Source: Dendrophyllia cribrosa
Taxonomy: Eukaryota; Cnidaria; Anthozoa; Scleractinia; Dendrophylliidae
Assembly (NCBI GenBank): GCA_024195265.1
Contig: JAJLRJ010000009.1
Location: 32,204,274 to 32,268,273 of the forward strand
Direction of reading: 5' to 3'
Length of the DNA stretch: 64,000 nucleotides
Positions 11,051 through 22,292 of the stretch are shown one piece after another. The first letter of the stretch is position 1; each line of letters starts with the position of its first letter. Below the pieces are notes generated by a model. It saw only the letters and a list, made by a program, of their open reading frames with translations, had not been told where the DNA came from and did no database searches. Both the position numbers and the translations under genes were made by a program.

Positions 11051-12919
11051 TGGGCGGATGGGTTCGCTTCGTTATTCACTTGCATTATTAATACCATCGC
11101 TGCCTCAAGCTTGTCCAAGTGTAACTGTTTGTAGGCCGTTGTTCAATACCTCCTGGCAAATTACACAGTGGTCCATAATGTCCGTTTTCTACCCGTTCTT
11201 TACAAAACATCTTCTTGACTCACTCATTACAATTTCTTGAAATAATCAATTTTCACGAATTTACACGTGCGGTCCCATTGTTTTCTATATACGCTCATCG
11301 TTTTGAGCTTTTTGTTTTGAACGCAGCCATATCTGTTTTACATACTAGTAGTAATCATAGATTATAGTGCGTCTCCTTATACCGTAGCACCTCGTCTTGA
11401 CCTACGTAGTACCTCAGTTTCAGCCACTGTTGAAAGGGGCTATGTCATGAGATATGTCACGCAGGCAAAAATGTCGGACCGACGTCAAACAAATTCACGC
11501 TATCGCCGTGGAAAATCCTTCAATTCTGCCGTGCTGTGTACTCCGAAAGGTCTCAGATTTTTCCGACATAAATAGTATATTTGTCTTGATTTCATTTCGG
11601 TTTATATTTCTCCGATTCTGAAATGATGCGCCTCAGTACTTGGTGTGATATCCGCAAGGATTTTACCGACTAAATAAATGTAGATATTCAGCATATGTTT
11701 CAGTAATCAGTTGAGCACGGACAAAGGTTCTTCTCCGGGGCTGATTGCTGTAAAATCAACCCAAAAATTGTCATAGTTTTCTCTCTTCTACGAAAGTAGT
11801 GTGCTTTCAATGCTGTCACGTAATTTATAGTAACACGCGCAAGCGATCTCAAGGTCAAACTACACGTAGGTCACGTACGCGAACAGTATTAGCTGCAGTA
11901 TGATGATTTTGATCTGTTTTGAATGAAGTCCAGAAATTTTCATTGCTCTCTCTTAAGCGAATATTAATCCTTGCAATGAGACAAAGGACGATTCAGTTGA
12001 ATTCTTAGATGGGCAGGTGTTCGCCTGGCGCGGCCGGCAAGACATACAGCGGATCGCTCTATAGAACATCGCGAAGAAGCGACGTCGGTATTTAGGTGAA
12101 AGCTTTCCAAATCAGGCAAAGAACCACAGAAAAATAAAGTTAGAGCATTCAAAACATACCCGAACGGTGCTAGAAGCGAGGAAAATCCAATAACGTCTTG
12201 TTTGATTCCAAAGAGACCCAACAACTAACTTGGTTCGAAGAAGAACCTTCGTCCATTTTCACTGTGTACTCAGTGTTAGACGTTGAGATATTGAGCCGTA
12301 CCGTACGATTTCAAAATCGGGAAAATATCCGAAACTAAATCAAGCCAAATATGTTATTTACATTTGACATTTCGGAGCACTCAACTCCCCAGGATTGAAT
12401 GGATTGTGCCTGATTTCCACGCGCTGGAAATGCTGGATACCATTGTGACGTTTCAAGATGGCGCAGATTTGGTACCGACACTTTTCTCGATTCGTTCCGC
12501 CTAGCCGACAAGATTAGGAAGCGTCTCCTTCGTCGACGCAATTACGCTTGGTAGCCATTTTAGATTTTAATGCAAATCTTTCAATCAGTAAACTAGCAAT
12601 TTTAAACCAATTTTATCGATTTTTGATTTGATCTTTCTGGGGATTAATGGGATTGTTTACCGTAAAAAATAATTCTGTTGCAATTTATTTAAGGTTCCGA
12701 ACCTTTTTCGCTAGATTGACTGGACTAAATACTGTAACATAAAATGTCGCTAATGTTGGCTACTGCTCGTTGTTTCTTTTAGCTTTAGAATGGTGTGGTC
12801 GCTTCAAGTTAGCACGTACTGGGAGACCCAAGCACAAATAATTGAGAGAGGGTCTAAAATGGACGAAATTATGACAAGATCGCAAAATTATTACATGAAT
12901 GACTCTTCTTGTAAACTTA

Positions 12920-13100
12920 AGGCCTGCTTACACGTACGATTTTTGTCTCACTTTTCAATGCAACTTTTGTAGCAAGTGTAAAGCGGCGATTTCTGTACGA
13001 TTCGGTAGCGACATTTGCTGCGATCGCCGCTAAGTTGCATCAGGTTTCGAACAAATTGGAAACCTCAGCGACATCGCGCGACAAATCGCGCCCAAAACTT
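12920..13100. mobile_element. Truncated AGGCCCGTTTACAC-family MITE
   Basis: Left end AGGCCTGCTTACACG after TTA, with the same interior as the complete copies at 40240-40519 and 57712-58012. The right end is lost. It sits at the same site as the unit B copy (CTTGTAAACTTA), so it predates the A/B duplication. Confidence 0.7.
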
Positions 13101-13259
13101 GGCTCGCGCCCAGAAGTTGGTTCACTCCCAAAAGTTGGCTCGCGCCATAATTTCGCACATTTCATTCTTTTTTTCGCCTCGATTATCCTTTCCTGGGTCT
13201 AAAGGAAAAGGGCTTGCTTATGTTTGCTTGTTACAAAATATGCCGTTAAAATAACTTAC

Positions 13260-13372
13260 CCCTTTGTATGTTTTCTTCCGATGCAATTGTGGTTTGAATT
13301 TTTTGCCGTTTGAATATCAGACAAACATAGGTTCAGTGACGTGTTTGTGTTTTCCCTATTTCTAACCAATCA
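13260..13372 (-). promoter_or_regulatory. Promoter and non-coding exon 1 of type II copy A
   Basis: Minus strand: ATTGG (complement of CCAAT at 13366-13370), a CRE-like ACACGTCA at 13344-13337, then TTTGCCGTTTGA-like leader and a strong donor GTAAGTTAT. The TATA box is weak (CTATGTTTG near 13330). Same order and spacing as the unit B cassette at 40682-40802. Confidence 0.5.
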
Positions 13373-14242
13373 GAAATACTTTTGTTTTAAGCTTCTAAAA
13401 TCTGATTGGACATCAACCAAACGGTATTTACCCGTCCTCTAAAAATATCATCCAATATCATGATATTATTTCTTATGTTTGACAAATCCTATTGGCTCAA
13501 TCATGGAAGGGATATTTCCCTTTGATAACGAAAGTGTTTCCAAAGCACATTTTTGAAGGATGGTGTAATTTCAATTTCAAAAGCTAAAAATAATGCAGAT
13601 TGAATAAAAAAATTAATTGTAAGTCTGAGGAAGCCAACCGTAACTATACTGTCTGCAGCCGTTATATTTTTTATCGGATAACATCGCGAGTTTGGTAGCA
13701 AAATGATGGTGTGTTCAATCCACCGTAGGAAAAAAGATGGCGGCTGTTCATTTTACCACAATACCTTGCGGACCTAACACAGCACATAAGGCACAAAGAA
13801 AGCCAAATTTTTACAATATTTGTTCCAGTACTAAGGACAATGTGTAGACGAGGTTTGAAGATTTTATAACTTTTCTTTACATTTTTATGAACGTTGTTAA
13901 GGTTTTTGTGCGCTAAGAATTATGGGTAAATGTACCAGTCGCCATCTTTTTTCCTACCAAGGATTACTTCAACACTCGCATGTTCTTTTACACTCTAATC
14001 TCTGTAAACGAGTACAGTACTGAATGCATGAATCATTTCAAGGACGAGAAAACAGTTGTTTATTATAATTCAAGCAACATGTAGCAAAAAATACCGTTAC
14101 AACGCCAATTCGTACATGGCAAATCAGAAACACTAAGAACAAAAGTTCAAAGTAGTATTAGAATTCTAAGTGTCCAATAAAAAGAGATGCCTTCAGATGG
14201 CTTCTGCATCGATTACACGTAAAAACAACTCGTACAGAAATC
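13373..14242. other. Intergenic stretch, no gene seen
   Basis: The first part matches the upstream region of the other promoter cassettes (blocks ATCGAAAGTG and TTTCCCTTTGAT). From about 13700 on I see only unassigned AT-rich sequence up to the inverted repeat. Confidence 0.4.
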
Positions 14243-14334
14243 TTAAGAGTCCGTCCACGAAAGGACCAGGCAGACGTGACACATGCCATCTCACCAATTT
14301 CTTTCAAACTTTCACAGATTTTTAGGTTCACTAA

Positions 14335-14517
14335 GGGTGCGTTCCTTTGGGATGATCCGGATCCGGATCACTGATCCAAGATCACTCGGATCATCAAGCA
14401 TCAAAGGAACCGACGAATCCATTCTGGACAAGGATTCATCGGTTCCTTTGATGCAGCATGATCCGAGTGATCTTGGATCAGTGATCCGGATCCGGATCAT
14501 CCCAAAGGAACGCAACC
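14335..14517. mobile_element. 183-bp fold-back MITE, TAA duplication
   Basis: Near-perfect palindrome with ends GGGTGCGTTCCTTTGGG and inverse, rich in GGATC motifs. It is flanked by TAA (14332-14334, 14518-14520). The opposite arm of the large inverted repeat shows the empty site (complement of TTCACTAAGTTATTC near 20250), so it inserted after the arms formed. TWA duplication and GGG ends fit PIF/Harbinger. Confidence 0.85.
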
Positions 14518-16059
14518 TAAGTTATTCAAGAAACCAAAGTGGTTCGGTCCCCTGACCATTCCCTGGGGTATTACAAGCCCCACCTCAATTCCCAGGGGTA
14601 AAACCCAAAAATATCCCTTAAAAATGCACTGACAAGAGACTTCTCTCAAACAAACAGAATGTAATGGATTCTAATCTAATTTCATCCAACAATTGCTGGA
14701 ACCCTTAGGAACTGAAAACTTAAAGTTCATGTAATTTAATATTATTTCTGTCAATTAAGAGCTGTCAATCATTGACCATGTCACGCAACTTCGTTAAATT
14801 GTACTTTTACAAATGCAATTATCTCCAATGGGCAACATTGTAATTCAACAAACGTTATACTACAACACAAACCTATCCTAGTACTATGTTTCTGTGAAAA
14901 AAAAATTTTGGCATCTGTGAAATATTCTTAATGGCATTCATTTAAAGTAAGTGACCAGCGTCTTCAATTTGCTTTTTTTTCGACACAGAGAATGTCAAAA
15001 AAATTGAATGCTAACGAGCCATTCGACGCTGTAATTATCAACATGCCTCTTTTCACTATATATTATGTGCCGAAACACATTTTCAAGACAGTTTAACTGC
15101 TAAATTTATAGCTGATATGCTAAATATTAGATGACAGCGCAACGTGGACTACGTTAATCAGTATACATAATTAATTAGCATCCACGTCTCTGCTTTATCG
15201 GCTCCATTTGTAGCCTACACATTGTTAGGGGAAAATGTTACCCAGTTGAGTCATTTCAAAACTCTTTTAAGTGATATTTTCGTTGAAATTATCGCCCTGC
15301 GCGATTACCTATTTTGGCCATGTTACTCATGTTTCATTCGGTGTTGTTTTTGTTGTGTTATCATATTTTCCGGCGTATTTTATACTATATTACGGGGGAA
15401 TACGATACAATACAAACCTGCAGACGATGTAAAGTCAACTTTGGACAAATTTCCAGCTTTGAAATAATTACTTTTCTCTTTTCAAGTCATTTTTGAGTGT
15501 ATTGAATGTTCTGAGCGACAAATGAAATCAACATTGCGTGACAAGGTGAACAGAAATGTTCATAAAATGTGGGTGCATGACGTGACATCCGTCAGGGCAT
15601 TCTTTTAAAAACATTTTGGCTTGAAAATAAAGTTCAGGTTCACATTTATTATAATTAATTGAGTCAAGTACTTAGAATATGAAGTTTAGCTGAAAATCCG
15701 CTTTATACAGAAATTTAACTTTCTCTTGTATATCTGACTTTTACCATCACATTCAGTTCACATGTTTCTAATTACAAAGGTCTCGCTTTCTGTAAACAAC
15801 AAAATAGAAATCGCAAACGAAGCGCTTCGTGCCGGCCGGAGTCTTATTATTGTTTATTTGTTCAGTGCAACGAAAAGAGAATATCTGAAGTTTTAAATAG
15901 CTTGCGTCTTACTACAGCAGCCTTTATGGCTGCACAATTGTCGGAATTGTCGTGTTCTTTTGTTGCATACTGCAACAACAGTTGCGATGTTTCGGCACGA
16001 TTTCCTGGGCGTATTGAGTTTTTCACTCTGTCTGCATGTGTGAAGGACATCAATGTTTG
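14518..16059. other. Left arm of the large inverted repeat, no gene seen
   Basis: Mirrors 18650-20240. An 81-codon frame at 15222-15467 recurs at 19546-19301 only because of the inversion; it has no recognisable domain and is not counted as a gene. Confidence 0.5.
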
Positions 16060-16227
16060 ATCATGACGGACATAATATGACGATTTGTCCAAAGCATCGT
16101 ACTGCGCTAGGAACATAGTGGAGAACAAGCCTGAAATGTCACCATCCTCTTCAGGGCAATTCCCCGGCGAAGAACCAGGCAGAAGGAGGAGCAAACCTTC
16201 AAATAAGCAAAGCTCGTTATACAAAGA
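16060..16227 (+). pseudogene. CPKHR-motif exon relic (left arm)
   Basis: In the frame around 16078 the sequence encodes MTICPKHRTALGT and then a stop, followed in other frames by the rest seen in the right arm. Related to the better preserved exon at 28618-28831 (WICPKHRHDMGK). Function unrecognised. Broken by stops and by the insertion at 16236. Confidence 0.5.
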
Positions 16228-16235
16228 GATCATGG

Positions 16236-16236
16236 C

Positions 16237-16287
<51 letters not shown>

Positions 16288-16687
16288 AGGTACTCCCTAT
16301 AATGGGCTATACGGGGATGCTCCGCCCGAAAGGGGTACCTTTTTGAGGCTGGAGGTATAAGAAAGGGTCGGGATTTCACGAGTTGAAGTATGTGAAAGGG
16401 TAGGGATTACACGAAGAATAGGAAATGGTAGCGAAAACACGAGTTGAAGCATAAAAAAGGTAGGGAAAACTGCAATTTAAGTATTATAAAAAGGGCCTTT
16501 CAAAATATATCAAACAGACGCACGCAAAGGCTATATGAAAAGGGTACCATTTTCAATGAAAGGTACATGAAAGGGGTGCCTTTTCTGTCAAAAACGGTAT
16601 ATGAAAGGGTAAGGGTTTGGACCTCGGGGCGGAGCATCCCAGTACAAAACTTTGTTGAGTAACCCCCCCCCCCCCCCCCCCCCCGGG
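16236..16687. mobile_element. 452-bp element with poly-G/poly-C ends and 8-bp target duplication
   Basis: Starts CCC then about 48 G and ends with about 20 C then GGG, so the termini are inverted repeats CCCGGGGGG. The target GATCATGG is duplicated at 16228-16235 and 16688-16695; the right arm of the large repeat holds the empty site near 18435. Just inside the G/C tracts, GGATGCTCCGCCC at the left and GGGGCGGAGCATCC at the right extend the terminal repeat. The interior has repeated TATGAAAGGGTA-type units. Eight-base duplication is typical of hAT elements; the G-tract ends are unusual. A second, interrupted copy lies at 60870-60980 plus 63405-63687. Confidence 0.8.
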
Positions 16688-16995
16688 GATCATGGCTAAA
16701 TGGAACGCTCTTGTTCCAGATGGTGTAGGTATGAATGCAGACGATACCCGTGGATTTAACTCTCATATTTACACTATATGTAGGGCATGGGTTTCAAACA
16801 ATTTTGTACGTGATAGGGAATAGAAATCCGATAGTTTTGGTCTAGAATAGAGTATCATTTACCGAGAAAACGATTAGTAGTATGAAGAATTTAGTCTAGA
16901 ATAGAAATCGGAAATCGGAAGTGACACGTGGTTGCATGCAGCCGGAAATTGGCGATTGCACTGTACAACAACAACTTTATTTTAGTATTCCCATT

Positions 16996-17169
16996 TCTCC
17001 CATCTGGATCCCCACCTTGACCCCATCTGGTCCCCCTTCTGGACCCACATCTGGACCCCCTTTCTGGATCACCTCTTTTTTCAAGAAATGGCCAAATGAC
17101 AGTTTTGAATTAATACACGTGTGCGAAGTAGGAAAAAATGTGGAAAAAATAATAATATTAAAGACGAAC
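16996..17169. repeat. Loop segment with CTGGACCCCC repeats
   Basis: Contains four imperfect copies of CATCTGGANCCCC; the inverse series (GGGGTCCAGA) is at 17630-17680. Together they form an inner inverted repeat around the octamer block. Confidence 0.5.
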
Positions 17170-17300
17170 CTGCGATATAAAAGGGCAAAGCCCCACGTCG
17201 AATCTAATGCAAATGAGCAAGAACAATAGATTTTGCTCATTTGCATGTGTTGGACAGTCCAGCCGCCTTTTATATCGCGGGTTTGGCTTTAAGCAGCTGC
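17170..17300. promoter_or_regulatory. Divergent octamer/TATA promoter-like inverted repeat
   Basis: Two ATTTGCAT octamers point outward from a short centre (17208-17248); each is followed after about 25 bp by TTTATATCGC (left copy on the minus strand near 17180, right copy on the plus strand near 17270). Octamer plus TATA at this spacing, in divergent pairs, is known from histone H2A-H2B promoters. No histone coding sequence follows on either side here, so it is at most a promoter relic or a mimic carried in the repeat loop. Confidence 0.4.
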
Positions 17301-17835
17301 AGACTTTCTTTTCACGGTATGTCATTATTATTTAACGATGGTCTCCGAAAAGACCAGATTCTACATCAAATAATAAAGAAACCTGAAAAACACTCACCTC
17401 CATTTTAACAGCCAGGTAACAGTCATCAGTAGTTATGTAAAGAGCTTATGGTGCAATCGTAAAGGCGGGAAATATGTTGTAATTTTTTATAGTGCCTTTC
17501 AAATCCTATTCCAGTCGCCCAGTTGTTTTTATGTTCTGTTTATTTCAATTTTAATATTTATTATTTTTTTTTACATTTTTTTTTGCTACTTCGCACAAAT
17601 GTATTAATTGGCAATTTCAGGGAAGAAAAAGAGGGGGTCCAGAGAAGGGGTCCAGATGGGGGTCCAGAAGGCGGGGTCCACGTTTTGTACTGGCCTGTCA
17701 GTTATTTTTGTATTCAGCTTATAGGAGAATACCGCTAGGTTGCCAGTTACACGTTTTAATGAGAATTCCCAACGAGATTCCTGACAGTTAAGGCAAGAAA
17801 CAGTACAACAAATTGACAAGCGACCAAAAACGCTT

Positions 17836-17899
17836 TAGCCTGCGAGCAAGCTCTCGGGCTAACCCGAAACCCAGAGCCCGAGAGCTTGCTCGCAGGCTA
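17836..17899. mobile_element. 64-bp fold-back element with 9-bp target duplication
   Basis: Arms TAGCCTGCGAGCAAGCTCTC and its inverse with a short loop. AAAACGCTT is duplicated exactly at 17827-17835 and 17900-17908. Nine-base duplications are typical of Mutator-like elements. A solo arm (CCCGAGAGCTTGCTCGCAGG) is at 21948-21967. Confidence 0.8.
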
Positions 17900-18429
17900 A
17901 AAACGCTTCGTCCAGCTATGGGCTGACAAACAGATTAATGACATGAATATAATTTGGTGCGAACCTTATCATGCCAAAATATATTTTTCCGGAAATAAAC
18001 ATTTGGCTGAAATATGTTTGCAACAAAAACAATTTTTTTTCCTCTAGGGCGGAACGGAACCTATTTATTTATAGTTTGTATTATTGTAATTTCCTTACTC
18101 GTTTTAATTGCTCGGCAATACCATGCATTTAGTAATGGGAATACTGAACTAAAGTTCTTGTACAGTGCAATCACCAATTTTCGGCTGCATGCAACTACGT
18201 GTCACTTCCGATTTCCAATTTCTATTCTTGTGAATTCTTGACTAAATTCTTCATACCACTGATCATGTTCTCGGTAAATGATACTCTATTCTAGACCAAA
18301 ACTATCGGATTTCTATACCCTATCACGTACAAAATTATTTGAAACCCATGCCCTACATATAGCGTAAATATGAGAGTTAAATCCTCGGGTATCGTCTGAC
18401 CTGCACCATCTGGAACAAGAGCGTTCCAT

Positions 18430-18640
18430 TTAGCCATGATCTCTTTGTGTACCGAGGTTTTGCTCCTCCTTCTGCCTGTTTCTTCGGGAATTGCCGTAAA
18501 GAGAATGGTGACATTTCAGGCTTGTTCTCCACCATGTTCCTAGCGCAGTACGATGCTTTGGACAAATGGTCATATGATGTCCGCCGTGATCCCGGGTCGT
18601 GATCAAACAATCCAACACGCGCTAAAATAAGATATCTTTC
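18430..18640 (-). pseudogene. CPKHR-motif exon relic (right arm)
   Basis: Minus-strand frames read YLILARVGLFDHD, then after a frameshift MTICPKHRTALGTWWRTSLK. LILARxGLF plus CPKHR is the same signature as at 28618-28831, so these belong to one family. No catalytic motif is recognised. The frame change and lack of a downstream exon mark it as a pseudogene. Confidence 0.5.
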
Positions 18641-20533
18641 TGTGCTAACGTTAGTTTGGGCTACTTTAGCTGTCGCAGATGGGACTTGCATTGATGTAGA
18701 TAGATAGATGTCCTTCACACATGCAGACAGAGTGAAAAACTCAATACGCCCAGGAAATCGTGCCGAAACATCGCAACTGTTGTTGCAGTATGCAACAAAC
18801 GAACACGACAATTCTGACAATTGTGCAGCCATAAAGGCTGCTGTAGTAAGATGCAAGCTGTTTAAAACTTCAGATATTCTCTTTTCGTTGCACTGAACAA
18901 GTAAACAATAATACGACTCCGGCCAGCACGAAGCGCTTCGTTTGTGATTTATATTTTGTTGTTTACAGAAAGCGAGACCTTGGTAATTCACTGGGATTAG
19001 AAACATGTGAACTGAATGTGATGGTAAAAGTCAGATATACAAGAGAAAGATAAATTTCTGTATAAAGCGGATTTTCAGCTAAACTTCATATTCTAAGTAC
19101 TTGACTCAAGTAATTATAATAAATGTGAACCTGAACTTTATTTTCAAGCCAAAATGTTTTTAAAAGAATGCCCTGGCGGGTGTCACGTCACGCACCCACA
19201 TTTTATGAACATTTCTGTTCACCTTGTCACGCAATGTTGATTTTATTTGTTGCTCAGAACATTCAATACACTCAAAAATGACTTGAAAAGAGAAAAGTAA
19301 TTATTTCAAAGCTGGAAATTTGTCCAAAGTTGACTTTACATCGTCTGCAGGTTTGTATTGTATCGTATTCCCCCGTAATATAGTATAAAATACGCCGGAA
19401 AATATGATAACACAACAAAAACAACACCGAATGAAACATGAGTAACATGGCCAAAATAGGTAATCGCGCAGAGCGATAATTTCAACGAAAATATTACCCA
19501 AAAGAGTTTTGAAATGACTCAACTGGGTAACATTTTCCCCTAACAATGTGTAGGCTACAAATGGAGCCGATAAAGCAGAGACGTGGATGCTAATTAATTA
19601 TGTATACTGATTAACGTAGTCCACGTTGCGCTGTCATCGAATATTTAGCATATCAGCTATAAATTTAACAGTTAAACTGTCTTAAAAATGTGTTTCGATG
19701 CATAATATATAGTGAAAGGAGGCATGTTGATAATTACAGCGTCGAATGGCTCGTCAGCATTCAATTTTTTTGATATTCTCTGTGTCGAAAAAAAAGCAAA
19801 TTGAAGACGCTGGTCACTTACTTTAAATGAATGCCATTAAAAATATTTCACAGATGCCAAAAATTTTTTTTCACAAAAACATAGTACTAGGATAGGTTTG
19901 TATTGTAGTATAACGTTTGTTGAATTACAATGTTGCCCATTGGAGATAATTGCATTTGAAAAAGAACAATTTGACGAAGTTGCGTGACATGGTCAATGAT
20001 TGACAGCTCTTAATTGACAGAAATAATATTAAATTACATGAACTTTAAGTTTTCAGTTCCTAAGGGTTCCAGCAATTGTTGGATGAAATTAGATTAGAAT
20101 CCATTACATTCTGTTTGTTTGAGAGAAGTCTCTTGTCAGTGCATTTTTAAGGGATATTTTTGGGTTTTACCCCTGGGAATTGAGGTGGGGCCTCTAATAC
20201 CCCAGGGAATGGTCAGGGGACCGAACCACTTTGGTTTCTTGAATAACTTAGTGAACCTAAAAATCTGTGAAAGTTTGAAAGAAATCGGTGAGATGACATG
20301 TGTCACGTCTGCCTGGTCCTCTCGTGGACAGACTCTTAACACCTAAGCGTCTAACACGCATTATATTAGACATGCATCCTTACAAACATACATACTTCTG
20401 TTCTATCATTTCGAAATGTCGATACATTGCAAAATGCACGAGTATTCCTTCCTTCACCATTTCGTGCGTGTAAAAACCCTCGATACAGGCTACATATTCC
20501 CTTAATTAAACTTTGAAGATTTTAAGGTCGCTT

Positions 20534-20992
20534 TTAAGCTTTCAGTTTATTGGCCAACCGATCGAGTACGCTGAATGCAAGCCACTGTACTTGTAGTGAC
20601 GCGGGGACGTTAGTTCCACACCTTTTTGCTTTGTTTTGTTTAGTTTTCTGAACTTTTTGGCGTCCAACACGGAGCGTACAACCATCTCCGCGTCGCTTGT
20701 TAAGCACAGGTCGGTATTCTATCTTCTTCTCCAGGCATTCCATAGTTGGTCCCTCTAATGCTTTATGCATCTTCTCGCGAACATATTTAATCCTGAGCTT
20801 GGACTTTTGATGGTGTTTAAATGTTTGAGTTTTATGCCTTTGTAATCTTCCCTTTACATCTTCTGAGCGGCCAAGGTATTCGTACAGGTATTTAGAATCC
20901 TTGCGTCCACGATTTCTTTGGGCAATAAGGTAAATGCCTGACACATTATCAGGTAATACCGAAGTATTATAATCTTCCAAGGCAGCTTCCAT
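20534..20992 (-). CDS. GIY-YIG nuclease-like protein, type IV, with basic tail
   Basis: Complete 152-residue open frame. Core: GIY 19-21, YLG 39-41 (YLG instead of YVG), Arg49, His53, Glu80, Asn98. It is followed by NKRRGDGC and a Lys/Gln-rich tail (about residues 103-125) that matches the tail of the type IV copy at 42850-43495. His-to-Glu spacing is 10 shorter than in that copy. Unlike types I-III the promoter lies directly upstream, with no intron between it and the ATG. Being outside the duplicated units, it may be an older member. A basic tail could help DNA binding; that is inference. Confidence 0.8.
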   Translation of the reverse strand: MEAALEDYNTSVLPDNVSGIYLIAQRNRGRKDSKYLYEYLGRSEDVKGRLQRHKTQTFKHHQKSKLRIKYVREKMHKALEGPTMECLEKKIEYRPVLNKRRGDGCTLRVGRQKVQKTKQNKAKRCGTNVPASLQVQWLAFSVLDRLANKLKA

Positions 20993-21126
20993 AACTTCTC
21001 ACAAACTTTGCGGCTTTTCATGTTACTTCAGATGAAATAGTGATTTGAATTTGCCGCGTATGATATTTGTTATATATAATACGTAACCACGTCATACCTA
21101 TTTTGGGTTTCATTTTCCCGACCAAT
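20993..21126 (-). promoter_or_regulatory. Promoter of the type IV gene
   Basis: Minus strand: ATTGG at 21126-21122, a CRE-like GACGTGGTTACGT around 21092-21080, TATATATA at 21078-21071 and a GCGGCAAATTCAAAT leader at 21056-21042. It is the same cassette as in front of types I-III, here placed 80 bp from the start codon. Confidence 0.55.
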
Positions 21127-22292
21127 CACAAATACTCTTGGGCATCAGGAAAGCGGTATATTTCCCTTTTGCTAAAAATATCAATGGAATGGAAGGTATA
21201 TTCCCCTTGTGGGAGTTTTTGAAAAACTTATTGGCTAGATAACTGGGCGGGATATTTCCCTTCGATATCGAAAGTGCGGGCAAAGCACTAATTTACAGAA
21301 TGAGGCCGATTTCAATTATTTCAGTAAACACTGCTGATGTGGGTGTTGTACAATACTTCAATTACTGTCTCGCGATTTTTTTTAACTAAAAATAAAAAGC
21401 AGCTGAGCTACACTGTAATTCGTGAAATTCTACGACCACGTGAGAGTAATTTAGTTTATCAGCACATTTGACAAATACATATTTTACCTTATATATTTTT
21501 TGCCTTTTGCTGCTAAGCTCTATTCATGACGTCAAATCCAATAGCCCATTTCCGAGTTGCTCTCAAAGAGCAACTCGGAAATGGGTTATTGGCATGTTGA
21601 CTGTTCTAGTTCTTGTTATAAAGTATACATACCAGCCTCATCCCCAGGCCTCAACAACGCGCTTACCAAGCAAACAGAGCTCTTAGAGGCTTGGGGCTGA
21701 GCGTGATAGGCGAATCTTCTCAATCAGCTCAATCGGTGGTTGAGCGCTAATCATGTTAGATATGGTCTTAGCTAATTGCGGTGCGATGCTGTGCCATAGG
21801 ACCATTTGTTTTACATTCAAAGAACTGATGAGCAGACATTAAAAATATTACGTTGTCCAGTTCTTAATGGCTTTGCGTATTTGTGTCACGCTAAGACATG
21901 TTTTTAATTCCGCGTTATAGAAACAAAATTTGGTTTATGCCCCAAGCCCGAGAGCTTGCTCGCAGGCTACACATTTAAAAACATCTACCATGCTGTAACG
22001 TTTACTTAAGTCTTGAAAAATCCATTTGAAGTCGCCACTTCGCTTTTAATTTCCCATCCTGAGTTTGAAGTTTGATGAGTAAACAGATTTAAAACATTAC
22101 ATCATCTAGTTCTCTCTCTTATTTCAAACAATACGTATTTGAAATCTGAAAGAGATGATCCTTGTATAGGTGGGTACAAAGGCGTGCGTTAAAAAGCTTT
22201 AATAGGGAGATTTTTTTTCTTTCTAACAAGACTGACAAGGTAACACATGAAGTCTTGCTGATAGTAGTTCTGGCCACGAAATATTTACCCTG
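21127..22292. other. Intergenic stretch with one palindrome
   Basis: The beginning matches other upstream regions (ATATCGAAAGTG near 21264). A 55-bp palindrome is at 21538-21592 and a solo fold-back arm at 21948. No gene seen. Confidence 0.4.
21538..21592. repeat. 55-bp near-perfect palindrome
   Basis: CCAATAGCCCATTTCCGAGT reads back on the other arm with a 3-base loop. Likely a tiny fold-back element; no clear target duplication. Confidence 0.6.

Larger units (their letters stand above)
9020..12734. mobile_element. 3.7-kb DNA transposon insertion in type II intron
   Basis: Absent from unit B, which reads CGTTGCATTTACTGTAA at 40036. The ends share inverted TAGTCCAGT (left 9021, right near 12722), and a TA or TWA duplication is possible. 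Near the left end a block containing CAACATATCAAAAATNGAG is repeated twice (about 9066-9180 and 9222-9340). The middle carries the FEN1-like coding relic at 10365-11050 and a retroposon tail at 10118-10345. Superfamily not resolved. Confidence 0.6.
6234..13259 (-). other. Long intron of type II copy A
   Basis: Inferred between acceptor CAG at 6236-6234 and a strong donor GTAAGTTAT starting at 13259. The matching intron in unit B is 2.85 kb (37829-40681); the excess is explained by insertions at 6441-6890, 7941-8085 and 9020-12734. A short open frame at 8623-8913 is broken in unit B and is not counted as a gene. Confidence 0.55.
14243..20339. mobile_element. 6.1-kb inverted-repeat element bounded by TTAA
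   Basis: The left arm (14243-16995, including two nested insertions) is the inverted copy of the right arm (18133-20339); the loop is 16996-18132. Both outer ends read TTAA followed inward by GAGTCYGTCCACG. TTAA target duplications are typical of piggyBac and Kolobok superfamilies. The arms are very similar, so the inversion is recent or homogenised. They carry relic exons of an unrecognised CPKHR-type protein (16060-16227, 18430-18640) but no transposase that I recognise, so this may be a fold-back derivative or an inverted segmental duplication. Confidence 0.65.

Noticed and set aside
15222..15467. 81-codon frame repeated at 19301-19546
   Set aside because: Repeated only because both lie in the arms of the inverted repeat; no domain or codon-level conservation can be shown.
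16085..16360. Poly-Gly frame
   Set aside because: Produced by the poly-G end of the inserted element.
14243..20339. piggyBac transposon
   Set aside because: TTAA fits, but the ends do not begin CCC/CCY and no DDD transposase is seen; left as unclassified.
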